A DNA stretch of 64,000 bases from Clostridia bacterium 41_269. GTDB taxonomy: Bacteria; Bacillota; DTU086. A program made the position numbers and the translations under genes. Below are positions 18,305 through 29,569 of the stretch, in pieces; within the stretch, counting starts at the first letter, position 1, and the number at the start of each line of letters is the position of its first letter. The notes under the pieces were generated by a model. It worked only from the letters and a program-made list of their open reading frames with translations. It did no database searches and was not told where the DNA came from. The stretch spans positions 1 to 64,000 of the forward strand of contig LGEZ01000003.1 in assembly GCA_001508005.1 (NCBI GenBank), read 5' to 3'.

Positions 18305-19729
18305 TTATGTGTTCAGGTCTTCCCTTTTCTTTTGTAATCTTCTTGCTTTTCGATTCAGTGCTTCCCTTAATTCTTCCTCTGTATTCGACATTTCCCCTGA
18401 CTGTATTCTTATGAGAAGATCTCTTAAAAATTTTTTAACCTGAGGGCCCTTACCCAGAACTTCTGCTGCTTCTTTCCCTCTAATGACAAGCTCCTCTTCA
18501 TAAAAGGGAATGCTTTTTAAAACATTTTTTGCCGATTCCATAATTTCATCCAGCTGTGAAAAATTGGGATTCACCATCCCTCCCTTTATATCCGCTCTGC
18601 ACAGCGTTAAAAGCTGCCAAAGCGCGGTGGAAAGTTCCTGTTGGGACTTAAAATTTAATGATTGCTTCCGAAGCCATTTTATTAGAGACTTTTTATCAGG
18701 GTTGGGAAGAGTCATATGATTTTTTACCAGCCAGCAGACCCTATTTTTTACTGACTGGGATACCTTTAGCCTGGTTAAAATCTCTTCCGCCATTTGTGCA
18801 CCTTTTTTATCGTGCCCCCAATCCGAAAGCTCTCCACGTTTGTTTACTCCCCTGATTCCAGGAAGTCCTTTAGCTACATCGTGGAGAAGAGCAGCCCAGC
18901 GTAGGATAAGATCTGAAGGGGTATTATCTATTACTGCAAGGGTGTGTTTCCATGCGTCCAGAGTATGATATCGTCTGCTCTGTTCAAGATCCACCAGATG
19001 ATAAAGCTCCGGCAGCACATCCACATGCTTTTCCTCTCCCTCTCCCCGAGAAAGGCACTGGGTACCAGCTAAACCCGTTTTTAAAAGCATGTCCATTCCC
19101 TTGGAAGCATAAGGAGCCACAAGGATTCTTTCCAATTCTCCCCTTACCCGCTCGACGCTCAACCCCTTTACTCTATGAAGGGCTTTGGGAATGGCTCTGT
19201 ATGTCTGCTCATCAATCTCAAAACCCAGCTGAGCAGCAAACCTAACAGCCCTGAAGGGCCTAAGACCATCTTCCTTAAATCTCTCCTCAGGATCGCCCAC
19301 AGCTCTAATAATACCTTTTTCAAGATCCTTTCTGCCTCCAAAGGGATCTATAATATTTCCCTTTAAATCCATTGCCATGGCGTTAATGGTAAAATCCCTG
19401 CGGGAAAGGTCTTCCATTATATCACTTGTATATTCCACATACTCCGGCCTATGGCTGTGGCTGCCGTACGCTTCCTTTCTTGCGGTAGCCACTTCATAGG
19501 GTTTATCATCAACCACTAAAATCAAAACCCCAAAGGTAGCTCCTATTTTTTTTACCTTCCATCCCTTTTCTAAAGCAGTACTTTCAACTTCTTCTGGAGG
19601 TGCCAAGGTAAGAATGTCAATATCATGCTGGGGAAGTCCCAGAAGCAGATTCCTTACAGCACCTCCTACAATGTAGGACTTATATCCCCTTTCTTCCAAT
19701 GCCTTTAATATAAGCTTTGCCCTTTCCAC
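18305..19729 (-). CDS. cca: CCA tRNA nucleotidyltransferase, HD-domain form
   Basis: Nucleotidyltransferase of 474 residues that repairs or adds the tRNA CCA end. The head has GGAVRNLLLG followed by the catalytic DID of HDIDILT; RRDFTINAMA and the RFAAQLGFEID segment mark the class II CCA/poly(A) polymerase family. An HD motif (LLHDVAKG, near residue 285) forms a possible phosphohydrolase domain. The tRNAs in this window encode CCA, so repair is the likely role. GTG start behind AGGGGC. Distinguishing it from poly(A) polymerase is not possible by eye. Confidence 0.87.
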   Translation of the reverse strand: MERAKLILKALEERGYKSYIVGGAVRNLLLGLPQHDIDILTLAPPEEVESTALEKGWKVKKIGATFGVLILVVDDKPYEVATARKEAYGSHSHRPEYVEYTSDIMEDLSRRDFTINAMAMDLKGNIIDPFGGRKDLEKGIIRAVGDPEERFKEDGLRPFRAVRFAAQLGFEIDEQTYRAIPKALHRVKGLSVERVRGELERILVAPYASKGMDMLLKTGLAGTQCLSRGEGEEKHVDVLPELYHLVDLEQSRRYHTLDAWKHTLAVIDNTPSDLILRWAALLHDVAKGLPGIRGVNKRGELSDWGHDKKGAQMAEEILTRLKVSQSVKNRVCWLVKNHMTLPNPDKKSLIKWLRKQSLNFKSQQELSTALWQLLTLCRADIKGGMVNPNFSQLDEIMESAKNVLKSIPFYEEELVIRGKEAAEVLGKGPQVKKFLRDLLIRIQSGEMSNTEEELREALNRKARRLQKKREDLNT

Positions 19730-19782
19730 TTTTAACGCCCCTACTTTTATTTATTTCCATATACAACCCTATCAATAATAAA

Positions 19783-19800
19783 GAGAGCTTTCAAGCTCCC
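19783..19800 (-). terminator. Possible terminator or attenuator upstream of cca
   Basis: On the minus strand GGGAGCTT-GA-AAGCTCTC forms an 8-base hairpin followed by TTTATTATT. It may stop gyrB transcripts that run past the plus-strand ferritin-like gene, or act in the cca leader. Confidence 0.45.
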
Positions 19801-19887
19801 TTCTGCACAGCACATCAACCAAAACTGAATAATAAATTCTACACCACGGAAAAATATTTCTAAACATGGGTTAGGAGAAAAATTTTT

Positions 19888-22310
<2,423 letters not shown>

Positions 22311-22449
22311 TCAGCTGTTTTCACAAAGTATAATTCTAAGCAGAAATAAATAAATAATAACATAATAACAACATAAAGGAAGTATAACCAAAATCAGCTC
22401 ACAATAAATCAAATAAACCAAATAAACAATAGCTAATTAATCATATTAC

Positions 22450-22701
22450 TTAATATTTAAATTCCCTATCCCTTTTTGTAAGGGTACCTGATGAAATTGT
22501 CGATAAATATATCCCTTTGTCGGTGATTATGCAGGATTTAAATTTACCGTCTTTTTTTGTTTCCTTAACCATGCCGTCTACTTTAGCAAGCTGTAGAAAC
22601 TCCCTGGTAATTGGAGAAGATTGAGCAGAATTGAGATTAATAATTGCAATAAGCTCATTTTTAGGAATAATTACATCCCCGCCAATGTGAATGAACATCA
22701 T
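22450..22701 (-). CDS. remB: Extracellular matrix regulator RemB (DUF370/YaaB)
   Basis: An 83-residue protein of the RemA/RemB family, recognised by the N-terminal MFIHIGGDVIIPKNELIAI and the SCIITDKGIYLSTIS segment. In Bacillus, RemA and RemB influence matrix gene expression, and RemA binds DNA. The gene order recF-remB-gyrB is the same as in Bacillus. The first ATG overlaps the recF stop by 4 bases; a second ATG follows at once with better spacing from GGGAGG. Confidence 0.85.
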   Translation of the reverse strand: MMFIHIGGDVIIPKNELIAIINLNSAQSSPITREFLQLAKVDGMVKETKKDGKFKSCIITDKGIYLSTISSGTLTKRDREFKY

Positions 22702-23822
22702 AAATCCTCCCTTATCCTGCTTATCTTTTTTATTGTACCATCAATAATTTCCCATAGATAAACATTTTTTAAAAATTTGTCTAATAATATTCCCGAATCT
22801 GCAGCCGTTATAAAGGCCTGTGAACTGGAAAGCATCTGAAAAAAAAGCCTTCTTTTTTCGGCATCCAGCTCCGACATAACATCATCCAAAAGCAAGATAG
22901 GGGACTCCCCTGTATTTTTCTTTATAAATTCAGCCTCCGCCAGCTTTAAGGCTAAAACAGCCAACCGCTGCTGACCTTGGGAGCCAAAATCCCTAATGGG
23001 TTTTCCATTCAAAAAAAAACTTATGTCATCCCTATGGGGTCCCACAGTAGTAAAGCCCAACTTCCTGTCTCTATCCCTATTTTTCTCAAGTTCCCGTAAA
23101 AATGCTTTTTTTATTTCCTCTTCTTCCATTAAAATTGAAGCATTCTTGAGGGACGCTTTATATTCCATTTTCAAAACCCACTGTCCCTCTGTTAAACAGC
23201 TGTATATTTCCGACACTATCCTGCTTAGAATTTCCACCACTTTCATCCGCTGAATAATAATTTTTGCCCCATATCGGGCCAGCTGTTCTTCCCAAACCCA
23301 AATATCTGTGTTTTTTACATCTTTTAAGAGGGTATTCCTATTTCTAAGAATGTTTTGGTACCTGCTGAAATAATGATAATAGGTTGGAATACCCAAAATC
23401 ATCTGTCCATCAAGGTACTTTCGTCTGGCCGCAGGGGAACCTTTGACAATGAAAAGATGATCAGGATAAAAAATTACTATTTTTATTTTTCCAATCATTT
23501 GTGAAAGGTTTTTACATTTAATACCGTTTATGTACGCTTCTTTTGCTTCTCTATTTCTATCGTAGGTCAGCTTAACTTCAAAACTTCCTTCTAGTGATTC
23601 AACCCATGCCCTTATTGAGTAGTAGGAACTATTATAATTTACCAAATCTTTATCCCTTTTAGTCCTAAAAGATTTTCCAAAGGAACAGCAGTAAATGGAT
23701 TCAAGAAGGTTTGTTTTACCTTGAGCATTTTTTCCAATAAAAAGATTTATGAAATTTCCAAATTCTGCTTCCTCATTTAAAAAATTTCTGAAGTTAATAA
23801 GGGAAAGTTTTTTTAAATACAA
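22698..23822 (-). CDS. recF: DNA replication and repair protein RecF
   Basis: SMC-like ATPase of 374 residues that helps load RecA at gaps with RecO and RecR. Walker A GKNAQGKTN is near residue 30, the signature GSQGQQRLAVLALKLAE near residue 295, and Walker B PILLLDDVMSELD follows. The TTG at 23822 is the preferred start, 8 bases after AGAGGTG. It lies between the S4-domain gene and remB in the conserved dnaN-recF-gyrB order. Confidence 0.95.
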   Translation of the reverse strand: MYLKKLSLINFRNFLNEEAEFGNFINLFIGKNAQGKTNLLESIYCCSFGKSFRTKRDKDLVNYNSSYYSIRAWVESLEGSFEVKLTYDRNREAKEAYINGIKCKNLSQMIGKIKIVIFYPDHLFIVKGSPAARRKYLDGQMILGIPTYYHYFSRYQNILRNRNTLLKDVKNTDIWVWEEQLARYGAKIIIQRMKVVEILSRIVSEIYSCLTEGQWVLKMEYKASLKNASILMEEEEIKKAFLRELEKNRDRDRKLGFTTVGPHRDDISFFLNGKPIRDFGSQGQQRLAVLALKLAEAEFIKKNTGESPILLLDDVMSELDAEKRRLFFQMLSSSQAFITAADSGILLDKFLKNVYLWEIIDGTIKKISRIREDL

Positions 23823-23852
23823 AAAAAACACACCTCTTATTTAAGGCTGCTT

Positions 23853-24083
23853 TTAAATTTCTTTAGGCGATCTCACAACCTTTAATTTCACATCATTGAA
23901 CTCAACCACATCCCCCGGCTTTAACTGCCTGCTTCTTTTTTTTTCTATAACGTCATTAACTTTAACCAACCCGCTCTGTATGATCATTTTTGCCTGTCCG
24001 CCCGTTTCCACTATTCCTGACCACTTTAAGAACTTATCAAGGGAAATGGTTTCGGTATTTATCTCTATCTCCCTTTCTTCCAA
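23853..24083 (-). CDS. S4-domain protein (RlbA/YaaA-like)
   Basis: A 76-residue RNA-binding protein consisting of one S4 domain: SLDKFLKWSGIVETGGQAK, then SGLVKVND and KPGDVVEF. Its place between dnaN and recF is the same as yaaA in Bacillus, where the protein is linked to large ribosomal subunit assembly. The assignment to that function is by position and family. Confidence 0.85.
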   Translation of the reverse strand: MEEREIEINTETISLDKFLKWSGIVETGGQAKMIIQSGLVKVNDVIEKKRSRQLKPGDVVEFNDVKLKVVRSPKEI

Positions 24084-24112
24084 ATCAGATCCCCTTCCTT
24101 TTTCTATAATTT

Positions 24113-25243
24113 TTACTGTATCCTCACAGGCAGCACTAAATAAAGATAGCTGTCTCCTTCAGAAGGCTTTATCACCGCAGGGCTTAAAGGTCCTGTAAAC
24201 TCAATTCTTGCTGTTTCAGAATTTAAAACCCTTAAAACTTCCAGTAGGTATCTCGCATCAAAAGCTATTTCCAGATCTTCCCCTTCCTTCTTTAATAGGG
24301 GAAGAAATTCCATAACCTCTCCCACATCATTGGAAAAAGAGAATATACTCATACTATTATCTTTTATATTGATTCTAACAATTCCTTTCCCTTTATATTC
24401 TCCATAAGAAACTAAAGAAGCTCTGCTCAAAGAATCATATAAACTTCCTATTTCTACCTCCACTAAAGTTTTATAGCTTTCAGGAATAACATCTCTAAAA
24501 CTGGGAAACTGTCCATCAATGAGCTGTGATTGAACCACCACATCACCGCATTTAAAGCATGCTTTGGTCTCTGTAAAACCAATTTTTATTTCTTCTTGGG
24601 CTTCACCCATCAGCCTTGCTGCCTCATTAAGGGCTCGTGAGGGAACCACAACTTCACTTAGATCTTTGTTTAATTTTTGGATGTTTACGCTCACCTTTTT
24701 TAAGGTAAGCCGGTGGCTGTCAGTTGTAGCCATGGTAAGAAATTTTTCTTCACTATTCAGTTCTAAATGAATTCCTGTAAAAATGGGCCTAGATTCATCT
24801 TTCGCCACAGCTATGGAAACCTGCTTTATGCTTTCAGAAAATAGAAGGGGATCAACAGCTAAATTGTATTCCACAGGCTCCTTTTCATCCTCGGGAAACT
24901 CTTCCACTTCAAAAAGATTAAGTTTAACTATAGAATCGCCATACTTCATAAATAATCTCTTTCCATCATTTTCAAGTCCCAATTCAATCTCCTCATCGGG
25001 AAGCCTTTTAACAAGATCCACAAAATATCTAGCTGGAATAACAGCTTTTCCTTCTTCCTTTACTTGAGTACTTAAGCCGTATTTAATTCTAAGTTCCATA
25101 TCTGTTCCTTCCAAATAAATTTTTTCTTTAGAAGCCTGAAGTAAAATACCAGTAAGAATGGGTATGGTGCTTTGAGAAGCCACAGCTCTATAAACGCTGT
25201 TAACTGCGTTTTGGAGATCTCTCTGCTGGCATATAATATGCAT
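24113..25243 (-). CDS. dnaN: DNA polymerase III beta subunit (sliding clamp)
   Basis: Clamp protein of 376 residues. Recognisable pieces are the first domain STIPILTGILLQA, the central TDSHRLTLKK, the GKGIVRINI stretch and the C-terminal YLVLPVRI, which forms the partner-binding pocket. The ATG at 25243 is chosen because GGGAG is 9 bases upstream; the ATG three codons before it touches that site. It follows dnaA across the origin spacer. Confidence 0.95.
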   Translation of the reverse strand: MHIICQQRDLQNAVNSVYRAVASQSTIPILTGILLQASKEKIYLEGTDMELRIKYGLSTQVKEEGKAVIPARYFVDLVKRLPDEEIELGLENDGKRLFMKYGDSIVKLNLFEVEEFPEDEKEPVEYNLAVDPLLFSESIKQVSIAVAKDESRPIFTGIHLELNSEEKFLTMATTDSHRLTLKKVSVNIQKLNKDLSEVVVPSRALNEAARLMGEAQEEIKIGFTETKACFKCGDVVVQSQLIDGQFPSFRDVIPESYKTLVEVEIGSLYDSLSRASLVSYGEYKGKGIVRINIKDNSMSIFSFSNDVGEVMEFLPLLKKEGEDLEIAFDARYLLEVLRVLNSETARIEFTGPLSPAVIKPSEGDSYLYLVLPVRIQ

Positions 25244-25252
25244 AAATTTCAT

Positions 25253-25487
25253 CTCCCTTTTTTCTTTTATTTCAGGAAGGTAATTAAAGAAGAGTTAATT
25301 AAAGGTAATGTTGTGCTCTGGAATTTTTATGGTGTTTTTTGTTTTTTTCTTTTTTTACTTTAAGTTAGATAACAAAAGAGGAGTAGTAATAGTAATAATA
25401 GTGGTGGTGGATATGTGGAAAAAGGGGTATAAATTCTGGCTCTTTTGGCTTTAAGCATGTGAAACAAATGTGGTTAAGAATAAAAAA
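25253..25487. other. oriC: Origin of replication: DNA unwinding region between dnaA and dnaN
   Basis: No gene. On the plus strand there is a T- and A-rich tract (25325-25375), then TAG TAA TAG TAA TAA TAG (25384-25401), then TGGTGGTGG (25402-25410) and TGTGGAAAA (25414-25422), which differs from the DnaA box complement TGTGGATAA by one base. A second one-mismatch box, TGTGGTTAA, is at 25469-25477. The order AT-rich tract, DnaA-trios, GC-richer spacer, DnaA box matches the basal unwinding system described in Bacillus subtilis, and the location between dnaA and dnaN is the same. Confidence 0.8.
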
Positions 25488-26828
25488 CTAGGAGGAAAGC
25501 TTTGTGATTTGATCTTTTAGGTGATCAATTTCTTCTTTAAGTGATGGGTTTTTGAGAACCTCCTTAGCGATTTTATCACAAGCGTGAATTACAGTGGTAT
25601 GATCCCTTCCCCCAAACTTGCTTCCAATGGTAGGAAGAGAAGCGTCAGTGAGTTCCCTTGATAGATACATGGCAATCTGCCTTGGAAAGGCAACGGAACG
25701 GTTTCTTTTTTTAGATTTTAATTCCGATACGTTGATCTTGAAGTATTCAGCAACTTTTTCCTGAATGAGATCAATTGTAATGGGTACTGGTTTTCTTTTT
25801 GGAATAATGTCCTGGAGAATTTTTGCTGCAAATTCCACGTCTATTTCTTCATTGGTTATGGAAGCATAGGCTGCTACTTTAAGAAGTGCTCCTTCAAGCT
25901 TGCGTATGTTTGTATGAATATTATCGGCTATGTATTCCATAACTTCATCGGGCAGTACTATTTTTTCAAGTTCTGCTTTCTTTTTTAAGATGGCCAGGCG
26001 GGTTTCATAATCAGGAGGCTGGATATCCGTAATTAATCCCCACTCAAAACGGGATCTAAGCCTGTCTTCTAAAGTTGGAATTTCTTTTGGCGGTCTATCG
26101 CTGGAAATAATAATCTGTTTGTTAGCCTCGTAAAGGGTGTTGAAAGTGTGGAAAAATTCTTCTTGAGTTCGTTCTTTCCCCGCTAAAAATTGAATATCAT
26201 CAATTAGTAAAACATCAATGTTTCTATATCTATCCCTAAACTCGGTGGTTTTATCGTCGCGGATAGAATCAATGAGTTCATTGGTAAATTTTTCTGAACT
26301 GACATATAAAACCCTGTAGTTGGATATATTGGTGATAACATGGTGACCGATGGCATGCATGAGGTGAGTTTTTCCTAAGCCTACTCCCCCGTATATAAAG
26401 AGGGGGTTGTAAGCATGTGCAGGTGCTTCTGCAACAGCAAGGCATGCAGCATGGGCAAACCGGTTGCTGTTTCCAATAACAAAGGTGTCAAAGGTATATT
26501 TGGGGTTTAAATGAGCGGAAGTTATACCTTTAGCTTCCAATGTAAGGGAGCTTTTTGGTAGAGAAAAGTTCCCAGGTTTTTGGAGTGTTGTGAATATAAT
26601 GTGTACTTCTTCCTTTAAAATTTTCTCAAGGGTGCTCTGAATCAAATTATAGTAGCGGGCTTCCAGCCATTCCTTCGCAAATTCATTGGGCACGAAAATA
26701 ACTGCTCTGTTGTTTTCCAAGCTGAGAAGCTGGGTGGGTTTTAGCCATGTTTCGAAGCTTGTTCTGTTTATTTCCCTTTTAAGGATGTCAAGGGCAAGTT
26801 TCCAAAGGGTTTCAAGGCTTAAGGACAT
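25488..26828 (-). CDS. dnaA: Chromosomal replication initiator DnaA
   Basis: AAA+ initiator of 446 residues. Domain I at the N-terminus ([13 protein letters not shown]), Walker [11 protein letters not shown] near residue 146, Walker B in [17 protein letters not shown], and the DNA-binding domain IV signature [16 protein letters not shown] near the C-terminus. The start ATG follows GGGAGGAATTTTT. DnaA boxes lie both upstream and downstream of the gene, so it likely represses itself. Confidence 0.97.
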   Translation of the reverse strand: MSLSLETLWKLALDILKREINRTSFETWLKPTQLLSLENNRAVIFVPNEFAKEWLEARYYNLIQSTLEKILKEEVHIIFTTLQKPGNFSLPKSSLTLEAKGITSAHLNPKYTFDTFVIGNSNRFAHAACLAVAEAPAHAYNPLFIYGGVGLGKTHLMHAIGHHVITNISNYRVLYVSSEKFTNELIDSIRDDKTTEFRDRYRNIDVLLIDDIQFLAGKERTQEEFFHTFNTLYEANKQIIISSDRPPKEIPTLEDRLRSRFEWGLITDIQPPDYETRLAILKKKAELEKIVLPDEVMEYIADNIHTNIRKLEGALLKVAAYASITNEEIDVEFAAKILQDIIPKRKPVPITIDLIQEKVAEYFKINVSELKSKKRNRSVAFPRQIAMYLSRELTDASLPTIGSKFGGRDHTTVIHACDKIAKEVLKNPSLKEEIDHLKDQITKLSS

Positions 26829-27176
26829 AAAAATTCCTCCCGGGATAGTTAGTGAATTATTTGTGAAGTATTTGGTGAAAAAAAATGAAGGGGGAAAGGA
26901 ATGTTTAGCTTAAATGACTTAAAATAAGGTGTAAAATAAACGAGAATTTTAAGAAAGAAAGTCGATTTTGGATGCTCTTATAATAGCAAAATTTATCCAC
27001 ATATTCAAAGCAATAAGGATGTTGAAATTCAGGAAAAATGGAAACAATTTATTAAATTGTGGATAAATTCAAAGCCGAGTTTATGTTTTGCTTGACATTT
27101 AGATACAGCATAGATATAATTTTAGTGTATTTTTTGGGTAATACTGTATATTTGAGGATTAGAGGGGGCAAAAACC
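26829..27176. promoter_or_regulatory. dnaA-rpmH intergenic region with two perfect DnaA boxes
   Basis: The 348-base divergent spacer has no gene. TTATCCACA is perfect at 26993-27001, and its complement TGTGGATAA is perfect at 27058-27066, facing each other about 57 bases apart. These would serve as the upstream DnaA-box cluster of the origin and for dnaA autoregulation. I could not identify a convincing dnaA promoter; the rpmH promoter lies at the right end. Confidence 0.75.
27092..27120 (+). promoter_or_regulatory. Promoter of the rpmH operon
   Basis: A perfect consensus: TTGACA (27092-27097), 17 bases, TATAAT (27115-27120). It lies 57 bases before the rpmH start codon. Confidence 0.85.
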
Positions 27177-27311
27177 ATGAAAAGAACATACCAGCCCAAT
27201 AGAAGAAAGAGAAAAAAAGTTCACGGGTTTAGAAAGAGAATGAGAACAAAAAGTGGAAGAAAAGTCCTAAGTAGAAGGAGAGCAAAGGGAAGAAAGGTTC
27301 TCAGTGCATAA
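27177..27311 (+). CDS. rpmH: Large ribosomal subunit protein bL34
   Basis: A 44-residue, highly basic protein beginning [20 protein letters not shown] and ending in GRKVLSA, the standard bL34 sequence. The ATG is preceded by AGAGGGGG. It is the first rightward gene from the origin, followed by rnpA as in almost all bacteria. Confidence 0.97.
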   Translation: MKRTYQPNRRKRKKVHGFRKRMRTKSGRKVLSRRRAKGRKVLSA

Positions 27312-27314
27312 ATA

Positions 27315-27336
27315 AAGGCCGCGAAAGTGGCCTTTT
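27315..27336 (+). terminator. Hairpin after rpmH
   Basis: AAGGCC-GCGAAAGT-GGCCTTTT directly after the rpmH stop. The stem is short (6 bases) and probably lets part of the transcript continue into rnpA, giving more bL34 than RNase P protein. Confidence 0.5.
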
Positions 27337-27415
27337 GGAATAATTAGGGAGTATATTGAGTAGATTATAAAAAATTGTTAAATGAAAAAATTTTTTAGAT
27401 CCAGGAGCATGGGTT

Positions 27416-27784
27416 GTGCTTAAAAAGAGCTTAAGAATTAGAAAAAATGCTGATTTTAGGAGGGTTTACAGAGCGGGTAAAGCTGTCCCCGGAAAATTTT
27501 TAGTGCTGATATTTAAAGAAAATGGGGTCGGTATAACCCGTTTTGGTTTTTCTATATCCAAAAAAATTGGAAAAGCTGTGGTTAGAAATAGGGTAAAAAG
27601 AGTCTTAAGTGAAATATGCAGGCTTCATTTAGGAGAGGTTAAGGAAGGATATGATATTGTTTTCATAGGAAGAAGCAGTGTGGGAAAAGTAGGTTTCAAG
27701 GATTTGGAAAAGGAATTTTTTAAACTTATTAAGAAAGCCGGCCTTTATAGGGAAAATAAAGGCAATGGGAATGAAAAGGAATGA
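27416..27784 (+). CDS. rnpA: Ribonuclease P protein component
   Basis: A 122-residue basic protein that supports RNase P RNA in tRNA 5' processing. The RNR signature is seen in [20 protein letters not shown] near residue 44. The start is GTG 8 bases after CAGGAG. It overlaps yidD by 4 bases. Confidence 0.95.
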   Translation: MLKKSLRIRKNADFRRVYRAGKAVPGKFLVLIFKENGVGITRFGFSISKKIGKAVVRNRVKRVLSEICRLHLGEVKEGYDIVFIGRSSVGKVGFKDLEKEFFKLIKKAGLYRENKGNGNEKE

Positions 27785-28083
27785 AAGATGCAAAAAAAGC
27801 AGTTATAAAAATTATAAATGCTTATCAGAAATATGTTTCACCCCTTTTTCCTAAAAGCTGCCGTTTTTACCCAAGCTGCTCCCAATTTGCTGTTATATCC
27901 ATAGAGAGTTATGGAATCATTTTGGGTATTTACTTAAGCGTTAGGCGTATCCTTAAATGCCATCCCTTTAATCCTGGGGGTATAGATTTTCCTGAGGCGT
28001 ATGAGGATGATTTTTTCTTTAGGATGATAGAAAGGACGTTAAGTAGGTTTAGAATAATAATGAGTGGTAATCATTCCCTTTAA
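27781..28083 (+). CDS. yidD: Membrane protein insertion efficiency factor YidD
   Basis: A 100-residue protein with the family core [21 protein letters not shown] and a following [12 protein letters not shown]. YidD is a peripheral inner-membrane protein that assists YidC-dependent insertion. The ATGA overlap with rnpA indicates translational coupling. Confidence 0.94.
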   Translation: MKDAKKAVIKIINAYQKYVSPLFPKSCRFYPSCSQFAVISIESYGIILGIYLSVRRILKCHPFNPGGIDFPEAYEDDFFFRMIERTLSRFRIIMSGNHSL

Positions 28084-28154
28084 TTTAGATTGGGAGGTGA
28101 ATTCTGCAGGGCATCCGGTGGGCAAATTGGTACTTGCCGGATCGCAGGAATAAT

Positions 28155-28850
28155 ATGATTAATGCCATAGTTGATTTTTTTGGGCGGCTGCTGCAGTTTT
28201 TTTATCTATTAACAAAACAGGTTGGTATACCAAACTATGGGCTGGCAATAATAATTTTTACTTTTTTTGTTAAGCTAATTTTATTTCCCCTTACAAAGAA
28301 ACAGTATACTTCAATGGCAAAAATGCAGGAAATACAGCCAGAATTAAGAAGAATTCAGCAGAAGTATAAGAATAACCCTGAAAAGTCTCAGCAGGAAATG
28401 CTTAAACTCTATCAGAAGCACGGTGTTAATCCCTTTGCCGGCTGCCTGCCTATACTGATTCAGCTTCCCATTTTGCTGGCGCTTTTTAAGGCCTTAAAAG
28501 ACTTTTTTGATCCCGTAAAACATCCTGATTTCGTCAATATTGAAAAGGCAAGTTTTTTGTGGGTTCCCAATCTTGGCAGTCCTGATCCAATCATTCTTCC
28601 AATTTTGGTTGGATTAAGCACCTTTGCCCAACAGCTGGTATCCATGAGGATGGGAGCAGTGGGCGGAACGGGAGATCAAACTCAGAGGATTCTTCTCTAT
28701 TTTATGCCTGTTTTTATTGGATATATAAGCAGAAGTTTTCCTGCAGGACTGGCTCTTTATTGGGTTATGTACAGTTTATTTGGTATAATTGAACAGATAT
28801 TGATAAAAAGAAAGACGGTGGTGGTAAAGGAGGAAGCCGGTAAAAAATGA
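28155..28850 (+). CDS. yidC: Membrane protein insertase YidC
   Basis: Insertase of 231 residues of the short Gram-positive type. There are five hydrophobic segments, and the conserved charged hairpin region KKQYTSMAKMQEIQPELRRIQ is followed by GCLPILIQLPILLALFKAL. Unlike Bacillus SpoIIIJ it has no lipobox at the start. I choose the ATG at 28155 with AGGA upstream; an in-frame TTG at 28134 also exists. A hairpin (28113-28142) just before the start could influence translation. Confidence 0.93.
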   Translation: MINAIVDFFGRLLQFFYLLTKQVGIPNYGLAIIIFTFFVKLILFPLTKKQYTSMAKMQEIQPELRRIQQKYKNNPEKSQQEMLKLYQKHGVNPFAGCLPILIQLPILLALFKALKDFFDPVKHPDFVNIEKASFLWVPNLGSPDPIILPILVGLSTFAQQLVSMRMGAVGGTGDQTQRILLYFMPVFIGYISRSFPAGLALYWVMYSLFGIIEQILIKRKTVVVKEEAGKK

Positions 28851-29494
28851 ACAGTGTTGAGGCAACGGGTAAAACCGTAGAGGAGGCAATAGAAGCAGGG
28901 CTTAAGATTTTGGGTGTGGAAAAGGATTGTGTTAATGTTGAAATTTTAGAGGAACCAAGCAGGGGTTTATTTGGGATAATTGGAACACGTCAGGCAAGGG
29001 TGAAGTTGAAATTAAAGTTGGATGCGAAACAGCTGGCGGAAGAATTTATTAAAGACGTTTGTAGCAAAATGGGTCTTGATGTTTCGGTGCAGCACGAAAA
29101 AAGAGGAGAATACCATTATTTTTACATCAACGGAAGGAATTTGGGAATTCTTATTGGAAGAAGAGGGGAAACCCTTGATGCCCTGCAGTATCTGGTAAAT
29201 CTTGTTGTTAACAAAAGGCTTTCTAAAGTGGGTAACCGAGCAAAAATAATTTTAGATGCAGAGGGATATAGAAAAAAGAGGGAAAAAACCCTTATTAGAT
29301 TGGCGAAGAAGCTTTCGGAAAAGGTTAAGAGGACGGGAACAAAAATCGTTTTGGAGCCCATGAATCCTCAAGAAAGGAGAATAATACATTCAGCGTTACA
29401 GGGAGATGAGAAAATACAGACTTACAGCGAAGGGGTTGAACCTTACAGAAAAGTGGTTATAGCACCCAGGAATAATGAGCGCAGTGCCCAGTAA
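28847..29494 (+). CDS. jag: RNA-binding protein Jag/KhpB
   Basis: A 215-residue protein with three domains in order: Jag_N (TGKTVEEAIEAGLKIL), a KH domain with GILIGRRGETLDALQYL near residue 103, and a C-terminal R3H domain with MNPQERRIIHSALQ near residue 171. KhpB binds RNA together with KhpA and affects cell division and wall synthesis in Gram-positive bacteria. The ATG overlaps the yidC stop by 4 bases. Confidence 0.93.
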   Translation: MNSVEATGKTVEEAIEAGLKILGVEKDCVNVEILEEPSRGLFGIIGTRQARVKLKLKLDAKQLAEEFIKDVCSKMGLDVSVQHEKRGEYHYFYINGRNLGILIGRRGETLDALQYLVNLVVNKRLSKVGNRAKIILDAEGYRKKREKTLIRLAKKLSEKVKRTGTKIVLEPMNPQERRIIHSALQGDEKIQTYSEGVEPYRKVVIAPRNNERSAQ

Positions 29495-29512
29495 AAAATA
29501 CTGGGTTTTTTA
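29487..29512 (+). terminator. Terminator overlapping the jag stop codon
   Basis: CCCAGTA-AAAAA-TACTGGG followed by six Ts. The left arm includes the jag TAA stop region, so termination starts as soon as translation ends. Confidence 0.75.
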
Positions 29513-29569
29513 TTATTTATCTTTAGGAAAAGATGGTTTTAAAGGTATATTAAAGATGAGGTGGTTTAT

